From the NCBI RefSeq assembly GCF_017562075.2, contig NC_054083.1, positions 38,485,255 to 38,549,254 of the forward strand: 64,000 nt of DNA, read 5' to 3'. Origin of the DNA: Anopheles merus (Eukaryota > Arthropoda > Insecta > Diptera > Culicidae). Shown in pieces: positions 26,046 through 38,760 of the stretch. Position 1 is the stretch's first letter, and each line of letters begins with the position of its first letter. The position numbers and the translations under genes were made by a program. The notes under the pieces were generated by a model, which saw only the letters and a program-made list of their open reading frames with translations, did not search any database and was not told the DNA's origin.

Positions 26046-26810
26046 CCCGAATGGGTGGCGTTGAGGGCGCACGCCAGGAAGATACTGTCAAGTGTTAGTT
26101 TTACTGCCAATTCATCCCATTTGCCACATCCGGCTGTGAGCCGCTCTTTGGCTCTATGGCTGGACGTGCACGCTCGCACCGTCTCCGGGCTTGGGGTCGG
26201 ACCGGGCAAAAACCGAAGGATGCAAGACGGCCATTGAAAAGTCATTCGCTCGCTTACCCGGCCACGACAGCTGCCGCCGACGCTGCTGCTGCTTGCAAGG
26301 AAGACGAGTGTCCCTTTCTCCTTCTCGTCTCATCTCTTGGGTGGGTGGGAAAAAAGGCACCATCAGCAAAACGCAGCCAACGTGGTCGACGGGCATGAAC
26401 GATGCGCACCTTACGACCGAAGATGGCTCCGATTTGCTACGGCACGCCGTATGGCTTCCTCGCAAGCCAACAGCGCTCACAGCGTGGAATGAAGACCATC
26501 ATGTTTACGTTTCATAAATTGATCATACTTTTGTGCGGACAAAAGGGCGAGCCCGACCGGAACCGGCGCAACAAACAGCACAACGGCACTCGAACAATGT
26601 CGGACCAATTCTGAAGAGCCTGATCAGGATATCGTTTGTTCGGGATAATCACGCCGGCGCTTGTTAGCGTGTAAGAGAGCTGCATCATTAATGCAACGAG
26701 TGCATATGCCAAACGGGTGCAGTTGGCGTGCCGAGGCGTGGCGAAGCCGGGAGAACCGCCATTGAGTGGATTGTGGTCTCGGTAAAATAATGTTGAGGTG
26801 TGATTCAAGT
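23871..26810. other. Alternating AT-rich and GC-rich non-coding stretch
   Basis: AT-rich at about 23990-24400 and 25210-25640, GC-richer between and after. A TG microsatellite lies at 26004-26038. The overlapping frames at 26150-26520 on both strands are not recognised. Confidence 0.5.
26004..26038. repeat. (TG)n microsatellite
   Basis: About 17 uninterrupted TG units running into a short TA stretch. Confidence 0.96.
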
Positions 26811-29260
26811 TTGAAAAATGGACACAGTGAGGTTTGAGTGCTTTCAAGTGTTATTAATTTATACGTACTTGAAAATGCTTCACAGTGTTGCGTTTGGTTT
26901 TATAAGTTTCTCTTTTCCATCCGTAAAGTATCAATTAAAAATCAGAACATTCAACTTCAAATTAATTATTTTTTTTCTTTGTATTAATCGTTCTGACAAA
27001 TATACATACTTGAAATTGATAAGCAAAAAGTGAAGGATATTGCTACCATAATGCTTCAAATCTGTTCAAACTGTGTCTCGTCCCACTAGTAACTACGTCC
27101 GTTCGTTCTAGATGGTTAGAAATAAATAATTTAATGAATAATAAAGCATCTAAATCGGCTTACGGCTACTTTACAGTAGCTAAGCTTCGGTTCATGCTCA
27201 AGCCAGCTTCAAACTAAACGCTTCATTTGAAGGCATAGTTTAGGTGCGTCATTCAAAACGGAAAGCAGCCGATGCTAGCTACCGAGCCCCTTTTGTATTT
27301 TGTATTGTTTGGCCCGTGTGTTCGGCTGGCTAGTCTGCCTAAGACTAGATGAATTGCCTAGCTTTGACTGTGAGGGAAATGTGAGCCAGCTGCCCATCAA
27401 CGACGTGTGGGAGAAGCATGCTAAATGAATTATTTCCCGGTCGATGAATTATTTCAAGTTAATAAGATGTGGGATTTATGGCAACAGAACGGGTACGGTT
27501 TCGGGGGCAGGCCAAAGGCGGGCACCATACGTTCGGGCTGGCTAGATGACAGCTGGCAAGTAAGGAGGCTGGCCCGAATCATCGGTTCGCATCACCGGCG
27601 AAGCCTTGCTCTCGCCCATCCCATGGTGCGTATTCCTCACGGGCTGTATTATTTGAGCAAATTAATTACTAATGTACAGATTTTATCACCCCACAAAATC
27701 ATGTGCCCCCGGGATGGGGAGAGTGGGGCGAAGAGAAATGGTGTTTTGGTAGGATACGGCTGAGGTGATTATAATTTACGATGAGCTGCGAAGTGAACTC
27801 AGACGAGCGGTTGGGCCTGCTCCCCTGACCGTTGATGGTTATCGTGCTTCTTCTTGTTCTATTGGGAATGATGGAGTTCTTCGGGAGAGCTGGGTCAGGA
27901 CCTCGGGTTCAAGATCGGCTGACGGGGGTAGTTTAGTACATGCCCAGAACCGAAGCGTAACCCTGGATGATTGGGAGGGGCATGCTGTGGCACCTGAAAC
28001 CCGAATGCCATTTGGCCCGCTTGGAATGTTGAAAAGATGATCCGACTTATGTAAATCATTCATCAGCATCATGGGGGATAGAAGCTTTGCGGAGTGGGTG
28101 GGCTGGCCGGCCGAACATCGTTGTGGCATTCCAGGAATTAGTTCATTTATTCAATTATTTATACAAATTTTCAGCAGCCAATTTGATTTACGGTCGGTCG
28201 GCTGCTTAGCCTACATTTTAGATTGATTTGACGAATCTTAATTAAGGGCATGACCTATATTTAAATGGCATTTTAAAGCAAAGTTTTACGGTGGCAGTCT
28301 TGCAGGTCAAGTGGTGGTGAAGGGGAATTCAAAAAGAATGTTTAATGTTTGATACGGTGAGTGAAAAAAAACCATGAAATCGTTTTAGATGTTTTTGTAC
28401 TAGAATTATGGTTAATACACTATTGTTTTGAATCTAAAATTTCTAATTAGATACGACGCCTTTTCTAGCAGAAAAATGTCAATCAAAGCCGATTACTCTG
28501 TAAACTGATTCAGAGTGTTGAAAAAAAAGCTCACTCAAGCTGAGAGGTACAGACACCTCAGGGCATTGATGAACAGACAGGTTTGTATCAGATGTGCCGC
28601 AAAAAGATGTGAACCACTAATGTAAAGGTTACGGGTCATTATTTTACCTAGAATGACGGTTTCACATTAATAATCAACGAAGTGGAAAAAAGCGGTAGAG
28701 GATGCATAAAGAACATTTTCTAAGTAACGAAGCGGGAGAAAATTGGTACCCCGCACAGATACTGTAATGAGGATTTTTTTCTGTTCAAAACCAATACCAT
28801 TTGCGTATTAAAATCTAAAAAAAATGGAATTTAAGCTCGTTCCGCTACACGTTCAAATAATCGTTGACTTGTTTTAATATTGTTTTTTTTTTTGTCATTC
28901 ATTTGTTAAATAAATCATGTTGATCAAATGTTTTCTAGGCTAATCTCAGTAAAATTTCATTTATTTCGACGTTCATAATAAATCGTCTTAATTTGATTTA
29001 TCTATAAGTTGTCGGTGCAACAAATCGGGTGTTGCACTCTCCCTTTAGTTAATAAATCAGATTGTGCGATTGAGAGAGACAAAATATAGTTGGAACTTCA
29101 TCTTAAGTTCCCATAGCTTCCGCAAAGGTACTAGACAACTCATAAACTTTCTAAGGTGATGAGAAGTATAATGAACATTTGTACTAAACCCTGCCAATAT
29201 CACACAAAACAAGTGTCATTAAACCATCTGACTTTTGTAGTAATTTCCTTTCCACCAAAA
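26811..29260. other. Non-coding: AT-rich, GC-rich, AT-rich
   Basis: AT-rich flanks surround a GC-richer centre (about 27250-28140). An ATG-started frame of 112 codons at 27425-27763 is not recognised and lacks raised third-position GC. A perfect 7-bp hairpin, GGAACTT-CATCTT-AAGTTCC, lies at 29092-29111. Nothing else stands out. Confidence 0.5.
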
Positions 29261-29741
29261 TGTTACAATCATGCTCGCGAGCATCTACATTTCACGGCTC
29301 ACCCGAGGTCAAGGTTTGTTGAGTTTCGGTCGGTTCATTCACACAAACGGTTCATAGTTTCATTCACTTTTACCAAGGGAGTTGGCTCAATAAAAAAGGG
29401 TAACTATTCGAGGCAGCAACACAAAAAAAAAAACGGCACTAAAATGAATGCTTACGCAGGCCATTTCCAAGACCTTTCGGAAGTTGATAAAACTCTTATC
29501 CGGTCGCAAAAGCGGAACGGAAAACCCGAAAGGAAACGCCGAACCGAACCACCGGGCTTGTTGTACCCCCGTGGGATGTGATACCGAGATTGGGAGCGCC
29601 GGGGCTAAGGAGAAATACTTTAGGGGCTCAATTTGCAGGATGTTTGTTGATAGTAAATTGGATTTTGCAAACTCTTTCCAAAAAGTGTAGCGCCCGGAAC
29701 AGGGAACACATCGCATCGCCACAATGCGTAAGCGAAAGAAC

Positions 29742-29762
29742 GAGAGAGAGAGAGAGAGAGAG
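29742..29762. repeat. (GA)n microsatellite
   Basis: About ten GA units in a purine-rich context that continues as GGTGAGAGCGAAA. No promoter was identified nearby. Confidence 0.93.
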
Positions 29763-30195
29763 GGTGAGAGCGAAACGGCGCCCTCCCCAGCCGGAGTAGT
29801 TTTCTGCCGGACAATACCGTGATTGATGGTTGATCCTTTCCACTCGTGCGTGTTTTTTGAAAGCTATGTGCTTGTCTGTGTCGCTCTTCATCGCGACGCA
29901 AACTTTGGCTACTTTGATTGAAGCATCCGTTGCCATTTCCCCGTTCCCCAATAGTAATGGAAGGGAAAGTTTTCAAAGTGGACAGTCAACTTGGCCCAGT
30001 TCGATGCTTGATTAAATCGACCGTGAGCAAAATGGCGCAGGGTCGTGTAAATGGGGTTGTTCGGTCTTAATCTTATGGCAGTGCGTTACCCTCACTTTAG
30101 TCCACCGGATTACCTTAGCGACTGCGCTGCTATACGCTGTCGAGAGGAAAACTTAATGACGATAATTTGATTGTCCACTTATCGGTCCACAAAGA

Positions 30196-30393
30196 ATGCG
30201 AGAGCCCTCCATGCAATGCTCCCCGGAGCAGAAATTTCAACCAATGCCGCCGGCCGCGGATGGTGGAATCGTCTTTCGTGCACAACCGTTTGACTTCACT
30301 AACGTGCCCGAGGAACAATTTATGCAACCGCCAATGAAGCATGGATTGCCTCGGATCAAAGAAAGGGATACGGGCCGGGTAATACCCCGTTGA
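30196..30393 (+). other. Unconfirmed small open frame, possible exon
   Basis: ATG-started frame of 65 codons with an unusually protein-like composition, rich in Met, Pro and Gln with balanced charged residues. The reading frame is open upstream only to 30166. A possible splice donor, CCGG-GTAATA, occurs at 30379, shortly before the in-frame stop. No convincing acceptor with a pyrimidine tract precedes it. I do not recognise the product and no domain is visible. The opposite strand is also open here, which weakens the case. It is probably a chance frame. Confidence 0.12.
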
Positions 30394-31080
30394 GACTTTT
30401 TCACTCGATGTAATCTGCAATTTATTTATTTTTTTCGCCACTCTCCATTCTCTGCTTTGTTCTTTACGTTTGCTGCCCATTGAGACCTTAATCCCGTTTT
30501 TTTCTTAGTCCTTAAGGGGTTCTTTCCGCCATTGCTTGATTTTTTGTGTGTGCTGTTTTTCGATTTAATTTTAAATTTTTGCTAATGCTCCTATTTCGGT
30601 ACGTTCCCGTGGGATCTTCGGTCACGAACATCCTCATCCGATGGTTTCCTGAATCCGTCCGATGATCGTTAGGATTGGCTCAGCTCTTTTGTTTTGTTTT
30701 CAATGTTTGAGAACTTAATTTTCTAATTGTGACAACCGTTGTTACAGTTACAACGTGGTTAATTACTTATTGAAAAATACCTTTTCAGACAATGTTGTAG
30801 AATGATGTTTTGAGATTAGCTTCCCGTATCTCCCGCAAACTCAATAATATATTTTGCAAAGCGATGTACATTTTTTTGTAAAATGGCGAAATGTTTGTTT
30901 TAAAAGAGTCATTTTTTATTCTATTTTGGAAATACTTAAACATGGGTAAAGGTGATATGTGAATGGATTTTTTAAATATTCAAGGTTTTCAATGCAACTC
31001 TAATTGTTGTTTCGGTTTTACTTGCTGAGTGCTGAATTGTAAAAAAGACCAATTCCAGTTCACTTTTGATTGAACTCACA

Positions 31081-33240
31081 ACTTCCCTCCAACCGGTTCG
31101 GTAGTTTATCCCGATCTGTTCGCTTCATCGCTTCGCCCACACGCTACACCAATTTTCCAGTACGCTTGTGCAAATATTGACCTTCCCACGGACAGTGGGG
31201 AGAAACACGAAAGCAGCAAAAATTTCTTCCCACCGGCAATCTGGCACCATGCCAGAGCCTCCACCAATTGCCAGTTGCTCACTTACCGTGGGTTTATTTA
31301 TTGTGGTACCTACCCAAAGCTTGTATTTTCACCAAATTAAAAAAAATAATAAAAGAAAAACAAGAAAATTTACCTAACGAGGGGAGTTTGCTTGCTCGGA
31401 GTATGCATTGTTAATGTACTGGCTCATAATTTTTAGCTCAACGGTTGGCATGCATGCACGGGTGTCACCCTGTGACACGGGTATGGCTACTGATCGAAAG
31501 CCGCTGATTGAAACTGTTGAGAGTCTGTGGAAACGTGATCCTTAAATATACGATTAAAGTGAGAATCTTGAAAAATGAAAGTAAAACACAAAAAGGATAA
31601 AAGAAGGTACATCAGTTTTGTGCAATGTTTAGGCCCAGCCCAAAGGGAATTGAAGTAGTGATACCGACAGGATCTATTACTAATTTGGTTGTAGGATCTA
31701 TTTGTCGTCTAGCAGAGGAAGCCATGTTGTTGCATTGATGTTATATGTATGTATTTTTCATGATTTTTCTTGTTCAGCTAAAAAGGAGGATTGATTGTAC
31801 TGGAAGTAGAGTAATTATTTGCACAATTCAAAGCGTTTCAAATCATATTATCCAGGAGACATAGCCTCCTGGAAGTAAGTGAAGATTTGCAATCTAGTAC
31901 GAACGATTCCAAGTACAGATTTTCTGAATGACACTTCAAACATTTTAAACATTTAATAATCCGTCATAAAAGAATGAATTATTACACTGATGGCTTTTTC
32001 AATATTATTTTCTTTCCAATGACACAACCCTTGCCATGCTGTAGCAACAAATGGTGCTGGTAACGGTTGAATTGTTTATGTGTCATATCGTGTAGACTTT
32101 ATGAAAGTGAATATTTAAGAGCATTTTGAATAATCCATTGAACCAACACCAACACGCCACCGTTGCGCGTTCTACAACATGTGCGGCATTTTCCGGACAA
32201 TGTTCTCGCAAACCTTACTTCCTTAAATGTAGCATTATTTTCGGTCGCCTCGCCATCCAACCTTGGTGGCTTGAACGGCGGGTACATATTTTACCTTTCC
32301 AACGTTGTGAGCAACAACAACAAAAAATCACTTCACACACACACACTCCGGCACACACTTACCATTCCAAGACGATCTTACCCTCTGAGATGCTCTGCAC
32401 TGGGTAAGCAAATAAGAAAATAGTGCTTTAATATGCAATCTTTATGTGCACCACTTCACACCATACACTTCCCAAGAAGGAGAAACGTGGAATTGTTGAA
32501 CGCATGCATGCATTTACGTGTTTATTTATTCATTTCCGTCGCGGATGCATCGCGGGAAAGGAAGTATTGCTTGGCATGTTGGTGCCTTTTTTGCGTTTTG
32601 GATTAATTTTAGTCGCTGCAATGGAGACACTTTATTTCTTTCCCCGAACTTTCAGCAGACTAGCTGGCTTTGGGGTTGCAATCTTGGGGTTTTACGTGTT
32701 TTTTTCTCTATTCACATTGCACTTACTGCTCTCTGCAGGAAGCTGTTATGATGCACTTTTTTTGCGAAACTGCTTAGCCTGGTTGCCTTCATAGCGGAGC
32801 TCGAAAGCTGGATGACATTTTGATGATTCGGTACTTTGTAATTCCTTCCTGGAAAAAGATGAGTTTATATTTTACTGTATTTAATTTGATGTAGTAAGAC
32901 GGAGTAAGTTGCTTCTAGACTATAGAAAACTGCTGAAGTAGTTTTGAAGGTTTGGTTTTATTGTGACAAATTCAAAATTAAGAAATGTAACACTACTAAC
33001 AGAATCCTCAAAATACGTCGATTTAGAGGATGACCTGTTAGTTAATTTTGCACTCTTTTATTTATTCATAATGAATGTGTTAAACCACTCGAAATGTGCT
33101 TGCGAAAGACCTTACTGTTACTTCTTCGCACAACAGAGATTCTCAATTCAATTATCACACAGATTAACACACGTACGAACGTTTGCTAAATAACGTTATG
33201 ATCTAATTTACCGCACTGAACCCATTTTGAACAATGAACA
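31081..33240. other. Mixed, mostly AT-rich non-coding stretch
   Basis: Contains a perfect 8-bp stem with a 7-base loop at 31851-31873 (TCCAGGAG / CTCCTGGA) and a short CA run near 32333-32346. The open frames are short and unrecognised. Confidence 0.5.
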
Positions 33241-33251
33241 GTTTACTTACG

Positions 33252-33284
33252 CTCTCTCTCTTTCCCTCTCTCTCTCTCGAGAGG
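33252..33284. repeat. (CT)n polypyrimidine tract
   Basis: CT repeats broken once by TTTCC and ending in the palindrome CTCTCGAGAG. On the other strand it is a GAGA-type tract. Confidence 0.93.
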
Positions 33285-34079
33285 TGTTTCGGTTCAAAGT
33301 GCCGCCCAAATTGGCACGCATTGTATAATGACATTAAAAGTTCTTAACAGCTAATACATTTCCCGCAACTGCCACACAAAAGTTACGGCCACCGAGACGC
33401 TGCCGGTGAGGCTTTGCCTCGACAGACGCGCATTCGCACCATAATTACCTTCGCGTGGCTCAACCGCTATGACAGTAGTCAGCCTCCCCCATCCCCTCCC
33501 CCACCGGCTTAACAGCCGATATTAACAGCCACTTGCTCCTTGGTTTGGAGTGTCCCGGCCAACGTCTTTGTTCTGTGTTCCGGGGTGCCCGTGGCCGGGT
33601 GTGAGCACTGCAAACGCTCGCCGCCCCATTTAGTAGTGTCATAAAGTGATCCAAATATTTGAGCAGTCGGCAGCAGCTTATCCATCGCGCACCGTAGGAA
33701 ACCAACCTCTGCCATCCAAACACACGCATACACAGGCTGACACGTTCAGTGTTACGCTGATGCAATGCCTGACCGTTGTACTTTGTCGGAATTAGCTTAT
33801 CACGTTCATCATTGCGCATTTCCGCCATTGCGACCGAGGCGCCAGCAGTCGGCACCACTCGAGCGTCATGGATGCGAGCATAATGGGCAAATAATTACTC
33901 CCATCTCGCAGGAGCGTACGACACACACACACACACACTCTCGCAGACATGCACCCGGACCGAGTCATTGTTCCGCCGCCACAGCCGTATTGTTCGGAAA
34001 CGGTAACATTCACGGCTGAACATTGCCAAACCGACTGATGCTCGTTAGATGATGACAGTTTCTCAGAAGTTGTTTTTCC

Positions 34080-34082
<3 letters not shown>

Positions 34083-34116
<34 letters not shown>

Positions 34117-34137
34117 ACACACACACACACACACACA
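34083..34137. repeat. (CA)n microsatellite, interrupted
   Basis: Sixteen CA units to 34114, a one-base C interruption, then eleven more to 34137. A smaller CA run lies at 33920-33938. Confidence 0.96.
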
Positions 34138-34526
34138 TGCAGAACGTTCTTATGCATCTGGGCAACACTTCACCCGCTTGCGTTGCTCTCGCACTGGTGT
34201 AGGAAATGTATTTCAATAAACCGCACGGTGTCGCGCGGCACCATCGCTTCTCCCCAGGCGGGACAGGTACGCGTGAGTTAACGACCTTAAATGTGGCTCA
34301 TTGAAGCTGAAGACATGCGCGTCGTTAGAGTTGGAAGCAGCGCGCCACCACTCGACTGCACGCGAACGGTACGGTTGCAATTATGCGAAGAAAAGCCGCC
34401 AGACCCGGGGCTGGTTGGCCCGCTCCCTCGTCCGCCACTAGTACAGCGAGTCGCCAAGGTGAAGTGTGCGCTTCATGAAATTGTTAGATGCGGGAAAATT
34501 GTCACAACAACCAGCAGCCACAGTGA

Positions 34527-34568
34527 CAGCAGCAGCAGCAGCATCAGCAGCAGCAGCAGCAGCAGCAG
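34527..34568. repeat. (CAG)n triplet repeat
   Basis: Five CAG units, one CAT, then eight more CAG units. Translated in the frame opened by an ATG at 34291 it reads as polyserine, but that 127-codon frame has no recognisable domain and the repeat alone keeps part of it open. Confidence 0.95.
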
Positions 34569-34780
34569 CCAGTCAAGCGCAGCGTTTTACTTGTCAATCA
34601 ACAGAGCGCTAGTTGGTGCGTTGCTTTCCGAAATTGGTGCAAACTTAGGTGGCGATGTGAAAGTAATCGGATAAATGAAGAGTGTGCATGTGTTGTTTGT
34701 TTGTTTTTTTTTTTTGTTATATTCGCGTACAGAGTACACTTGCAACAGAGCAAACATTCGCGTACAGAGCAAACAACAAC

Positions 34781-36187
34781 AACATGTGCAAAAGTTGTCT
34801 AATGAATGTGAACTGATGCGAGATTTATAGGTATGGTGATTTTTTAATGAGAATGGTTTAGCATTGTCAACAATTATTGATAAAGTATGCTTGCAGCAAA
34901 GAAAATCATTAAGTATTTTAAATTAGTGTGAAGAACTGTTGACACTTTTGAATAACTTTAAACAGTAGATTCCTTGGATTGCATAGATGATTCTGAAAAA
35001 TAATTGAAACATGATCAGAATTTATCCAGAATCATTGCTTCTGTCGTTAGAACATTTGGCCATCTAAAAGTAGATGTCATATGGCAGGTTAAGATGTTAG
35101 CTCAAGGTGCCAGCTATACTGTGTGTTGGGTGGATTACAGAAGCTGCTACTAATTGACTATTTAACCTATAAACCTTTGTTATCCTTTAAATTATCCATA
35201 CACATCTGAATGAAGTGTACCACGCCAGTACAAACATTTCATAACAGCCGTAAAACTTCTCATAACTCATATTTTAATCCATTTGAAAAAAATAAATACT
35301 TACTCACTCCTGAAAAAGCAAAAAAAACTTATCACATCATCTTCAACAATTATGCATGGGGACGCCTAGTACTTCATCCCAAGTGACATTTGTTCTAAAT
35401 TTTCAATTATTCTACATTTTTAAATTGTGGATTTCTGTGTGATAAAATGGATTGAAAGCGCCAAGATTATGTTTGTTAATATAGCAGACATTTTTCTATC
35501 GATGGACAATTTTATTATTTATTTACAATTATACAAGAACTTCGGCAAGATAGTCTGCATCGGATAACAAAATGAACTTTTATAAATAAGAGAACTCGGA
35601 TTGATGGTCTGTCGTTGATCAGATCGCAATAAAGCAACATCGTTTTGGGTAACAGAAAAAACAAAACTGGTCGCATCATTCTACCTCATTTGGCCCACCT
35701 ACTCTACCTCTCGCTACCTCTGTCTCTCTCGGTCAGTTTCGGTCGTCGTCATACGATTGTGTTGACCGGTATTGCTCGCCATCCGACTGTGATCGTCCAT
35801 CCATCTCTTTCGCTCGCCTCATCTCCATCATTGCATTTATATATGAAAAAAGACAAACAGTGTTGGTATAAAGGTTTTATAAGACCAATGATAAGGATTG
35901 TAAAGCATATTTCCTTACGGATCACAAAGTAAGCAACAAAAAAGGCACGTTACAGTCTATTTTAAAGAGGTTGTTTAACATTTTCCTCAATCTTGTACAG
36001 TTTAAGGCAAATATAAGGCTCCACTTTAAGGAAAATAACTCGAAAGCCAGATTTTTGTGGTCGTAAATCTTTATTGAGGTATATTTGTTTTGCGGTAAAG
36101 TTGTTATGAATCAGTTTTATAAAAAGGTTGCCTGTATTACTCTAATTTTAACGACCTAACAAATATTTTTAGTTTTTTAGAAACACA
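34781..36187. other. AT-rich non-coding stretch
   Basis: AT-rich DNA leading into the SINE at 36188. No gene, hairpin or repeat was recognised apart from a short pyrimidine-rich CTACCTCTCG run near 35700-35735. Confidence 0.6.
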
Positions 36188-36384
36188 TTCGTCAACTCGT
36201 ACGACTTAACAACATGCCCGTCGTTGGTTCAAGCCCCGAATGGACCATGTCCCCTTACGTAAGACTGACTATCCTGCTAGAGTAATCAATAAGTTATTGA
36301 ATGCTGAGCTCATTAGTAATACAGGTAGCGGTATGGTAGTAACCGACAACGGTTGTTGTGCAAAAAAAGAAGAAGAAGAAGAAG
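36188..36384 (+). mobile_element. tRNA-related SINE, near full length, SINE200-like
   Basis: A 197-bp element with an RNA polymerase III B-box, GGTTCAAGCCC, at 36226-36236 and a 3' tail of A-rich sequence and GAA units (36362-36384). Recognised blocks are ACGACTTAACAACATGCCCG, CCCCGAATGGACC, ACTGACTATCCTGCTA, and ACCGACAACGGTTGTTG just before the tail. From memory these match the An. gambiae SINE200 family closely. Transcription would start upstream on the + strand, and mobilisation would depend on a LINE reverse transcriptase supplied in trans. It is the best-preserved of three copies in the window. The 5' boundary is uncertain by several tens of bases. Confidence 0.88.
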
Positions 36385-38760
36385 CAGATGAAACATCATG
36401 AATGTATATTTAAAAAAAACTACATATCATACAAACTATGGCAAATTGTTCTATGCGTATCTATCGGTTTGATTCGCTCAATCGATATCATACAAACAGT
36501 GGTTTTGCTACCTGACAGTCTAGACGTAGCCTCGCCTTGCTTCATTAGCTAGCTGAACCAAGAAAAATAAGAAAAATGTGTGTTAAACCACTCTACTGTC
36601 CAGTACAGTCCTTTTTGCAACAAAAGCTCCATTCCCATCGTCTAGTTCAATGGTGAAGGCATTTTGCCAAACGATAGCATAAATTTCCCTTTACCCTTGT
36701 ATTGCTCGCTTTGGCTGTAGCATGTGCAATGTCAAACCCATGTAGGAACAATGCCAATCCCACTCTGCAACTGCAACAACAACAACAACCCTCCCTCACT
36801 AGCCGTCTGCCTTGCTACAAATAATCAACCTTCAAATCAACGGCTCATCGGTCGTCAACTTTTCACTACAATTTGCGTGCATTTGTTGATTATTTTGTGC
36901 GCTCATTTGCGTTTCACTCCTGCTCGGGTCGGGTTCGGCTCCCTCCCCCGCGCGTCGTGTATCAAACCTTCGCCCCCTCCCTACGTGTTTTTGCCGCCGG
37001 TTGGGATTTTAGGTGCGATGGCACCGCAGCATTCGTTCTGGCCGTGCGGATCGATAATTATTCATTTGCAATTTTGCACCGATGATTACGGTTTGCGAAG
37101 AAATCTAATTTCCATATCAAAGGGAATTTTGCCAGCTGACTTCATTAAGGTCGGTCGGTGTTTATGTTTATGCCGTCGCGTGTGCATGTGTGAGTGACGG
37201 CCGGTAAATGGGTAGTGCACAATATTTCTGCCAGTGAATTTGTTGTGCTGTGCCAGCATCAAACCCCGTTGCGTCTGTTGATGAAGTGACATGTTAATGT
37301 TGGGGCTTTTTGCTTATGAAAGTGATTTTTAGTTTAAAGCTGCTTCGTGGTCTCGGTTGCGCTGGCAAGTCTAAAAAAAGAGCTTAAAGCTTTTCTACTC
37401 TTTATCTTGCCCTTAACCAATGATGAGGTAGAATTAATTGATAAAATAATAGTTTATTTTTGCGTTTGACTATAAAGTATCTCAGCGTTTCGATTATTTT
37501 AAAATAATTATTTTCACATAAATTCCGAAAGATCATACTCAACACTCAAGAATAATAGAGTTGAGACCGACTTACCAGTTACGAACAGAAAGCATAACAG
37601 AAGGTTCATAAAATGACAGCAAAAATACATCATTCCTTCAATTGTTTAACAACGCCATGGTCCATCACAGACTATCGTCAAGCCATCTTCCACGAGCTCT
37701 TTTGGCTTCAAAAGAACGAAAGCAATATCCTGTTGTTTCTTGCTCGTTCACTTCATTGCTCTATGCTTCCCTCGCCTAACGCCCACCAATACCACCGAAC
37801 CAATAACGATGGCACACGGTACACAAATTTAACGGACCATCAAGTGGCGAAAGCGGTAATGCACTAGACCGAAATAAAATTTCAATTTACCAGCTGTGAA
37901 AAATTATCTCTGCTCGTTCGGTGCTGCACCATGCTGCTCCGTATCAGACATCCTATGCCAAACTGCAACTCTTTTTATGATAGTTTGTGTATGGCTGTTA
38001 TGGTGTTTTTTTGTTTTTGCTTTGGTCTCGTTTCACTTTTACCATCCAACCATGCTGTAGTTGTTTGGCCCCTTTTTACATGGAGATACATGGTGCGGGA
38101 CGACGTGAGTGTTCCACCCCCGGCTGAACACTGAACCTCTGTGACTGTTTCGTCTGAGTCTTTCTATTTAATCCGACCTCGGTTGTCACAGAGCTGCACT
38201 CAGCACGTTTGGCGTTTGGATGATGCTGGCGGTACGCTGGTGGTGGCATCGAACCAGTTCGGACGGGCGCACGGCCGTTTATTCCATGCGCTCCGGTCCA
38301 GTTTCCGGTTGCACGCCGGATGCCGGACCGAAGCCGACCTACCAAACCGTTTGTAGTAAATCTCTCCCGAGACTGGCACATGCTGGCACAAAACCGTGCA
38401 AAAGGGCGCTCTGTTGCAAAGCTTATTTTAATTTCACAACCCCACTCACGAACGATATCGAACGATCCTCGTATCGTTTGCGTTTTACAAACTATTTAAA
38501 AGACTGAATGTGAGTATGTACTTTTTTTTCTTCTTCTTTCTATTCTATCATTTCACACTGACCCGGTCGCAGCCGGGTGTATAGGTAGCTTAGGGTCTAA
38601 TTCACCCGCTGCACGCCGTGTCTCCTTTCCCAGGGGAAGGGAACCGATGAAAGCCTAGTTTTTGTGGCGCTCGTCTGTTGGCATGGCTTTTCCCTCGTCA
38701 GTTAGGTAGCTTACTTTTTGTATTTTCTGCGTAGTTGTGTGTGTTTGTCAGTGTTTCATG
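36385..38760. other. Mixed non-coding stretch
   Basis: Contains CAACAA repeats near 36772-36788 and an AT-rich dip at about 37420-37600. The 157-codon frame at 36724-37197 has no ATG at its start and is not recognised. Confidence 0.5.

Larger units (their letters stand above)
29261..31080. other. Mixed non-coding stretch
   Basis: Holds a GA run at 29742-29762 and one protein-like small frame at 30196-30393. The part after 30690 is AT-rich and featureless. Confidence 0.45.
33241..34780. other. GC-richer non-coding stretch dense in microsatellites
   Basis: CT, CA and CAG repeats crowd this 1.5-kb stretch (33252-33284, 33920-33938, 34083-34137, 34527-34568). Frames running through them are low-complexity and are not called as genes. 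Confidence 0.5.

Noticed and set aside
34291..34674. ATG-started frame of 127 codons with a polyserine tract
   Set aside because: The polyserine is a CAG microsatellite in one frame, and neither flank resembles a protein family. No splice context supports it.
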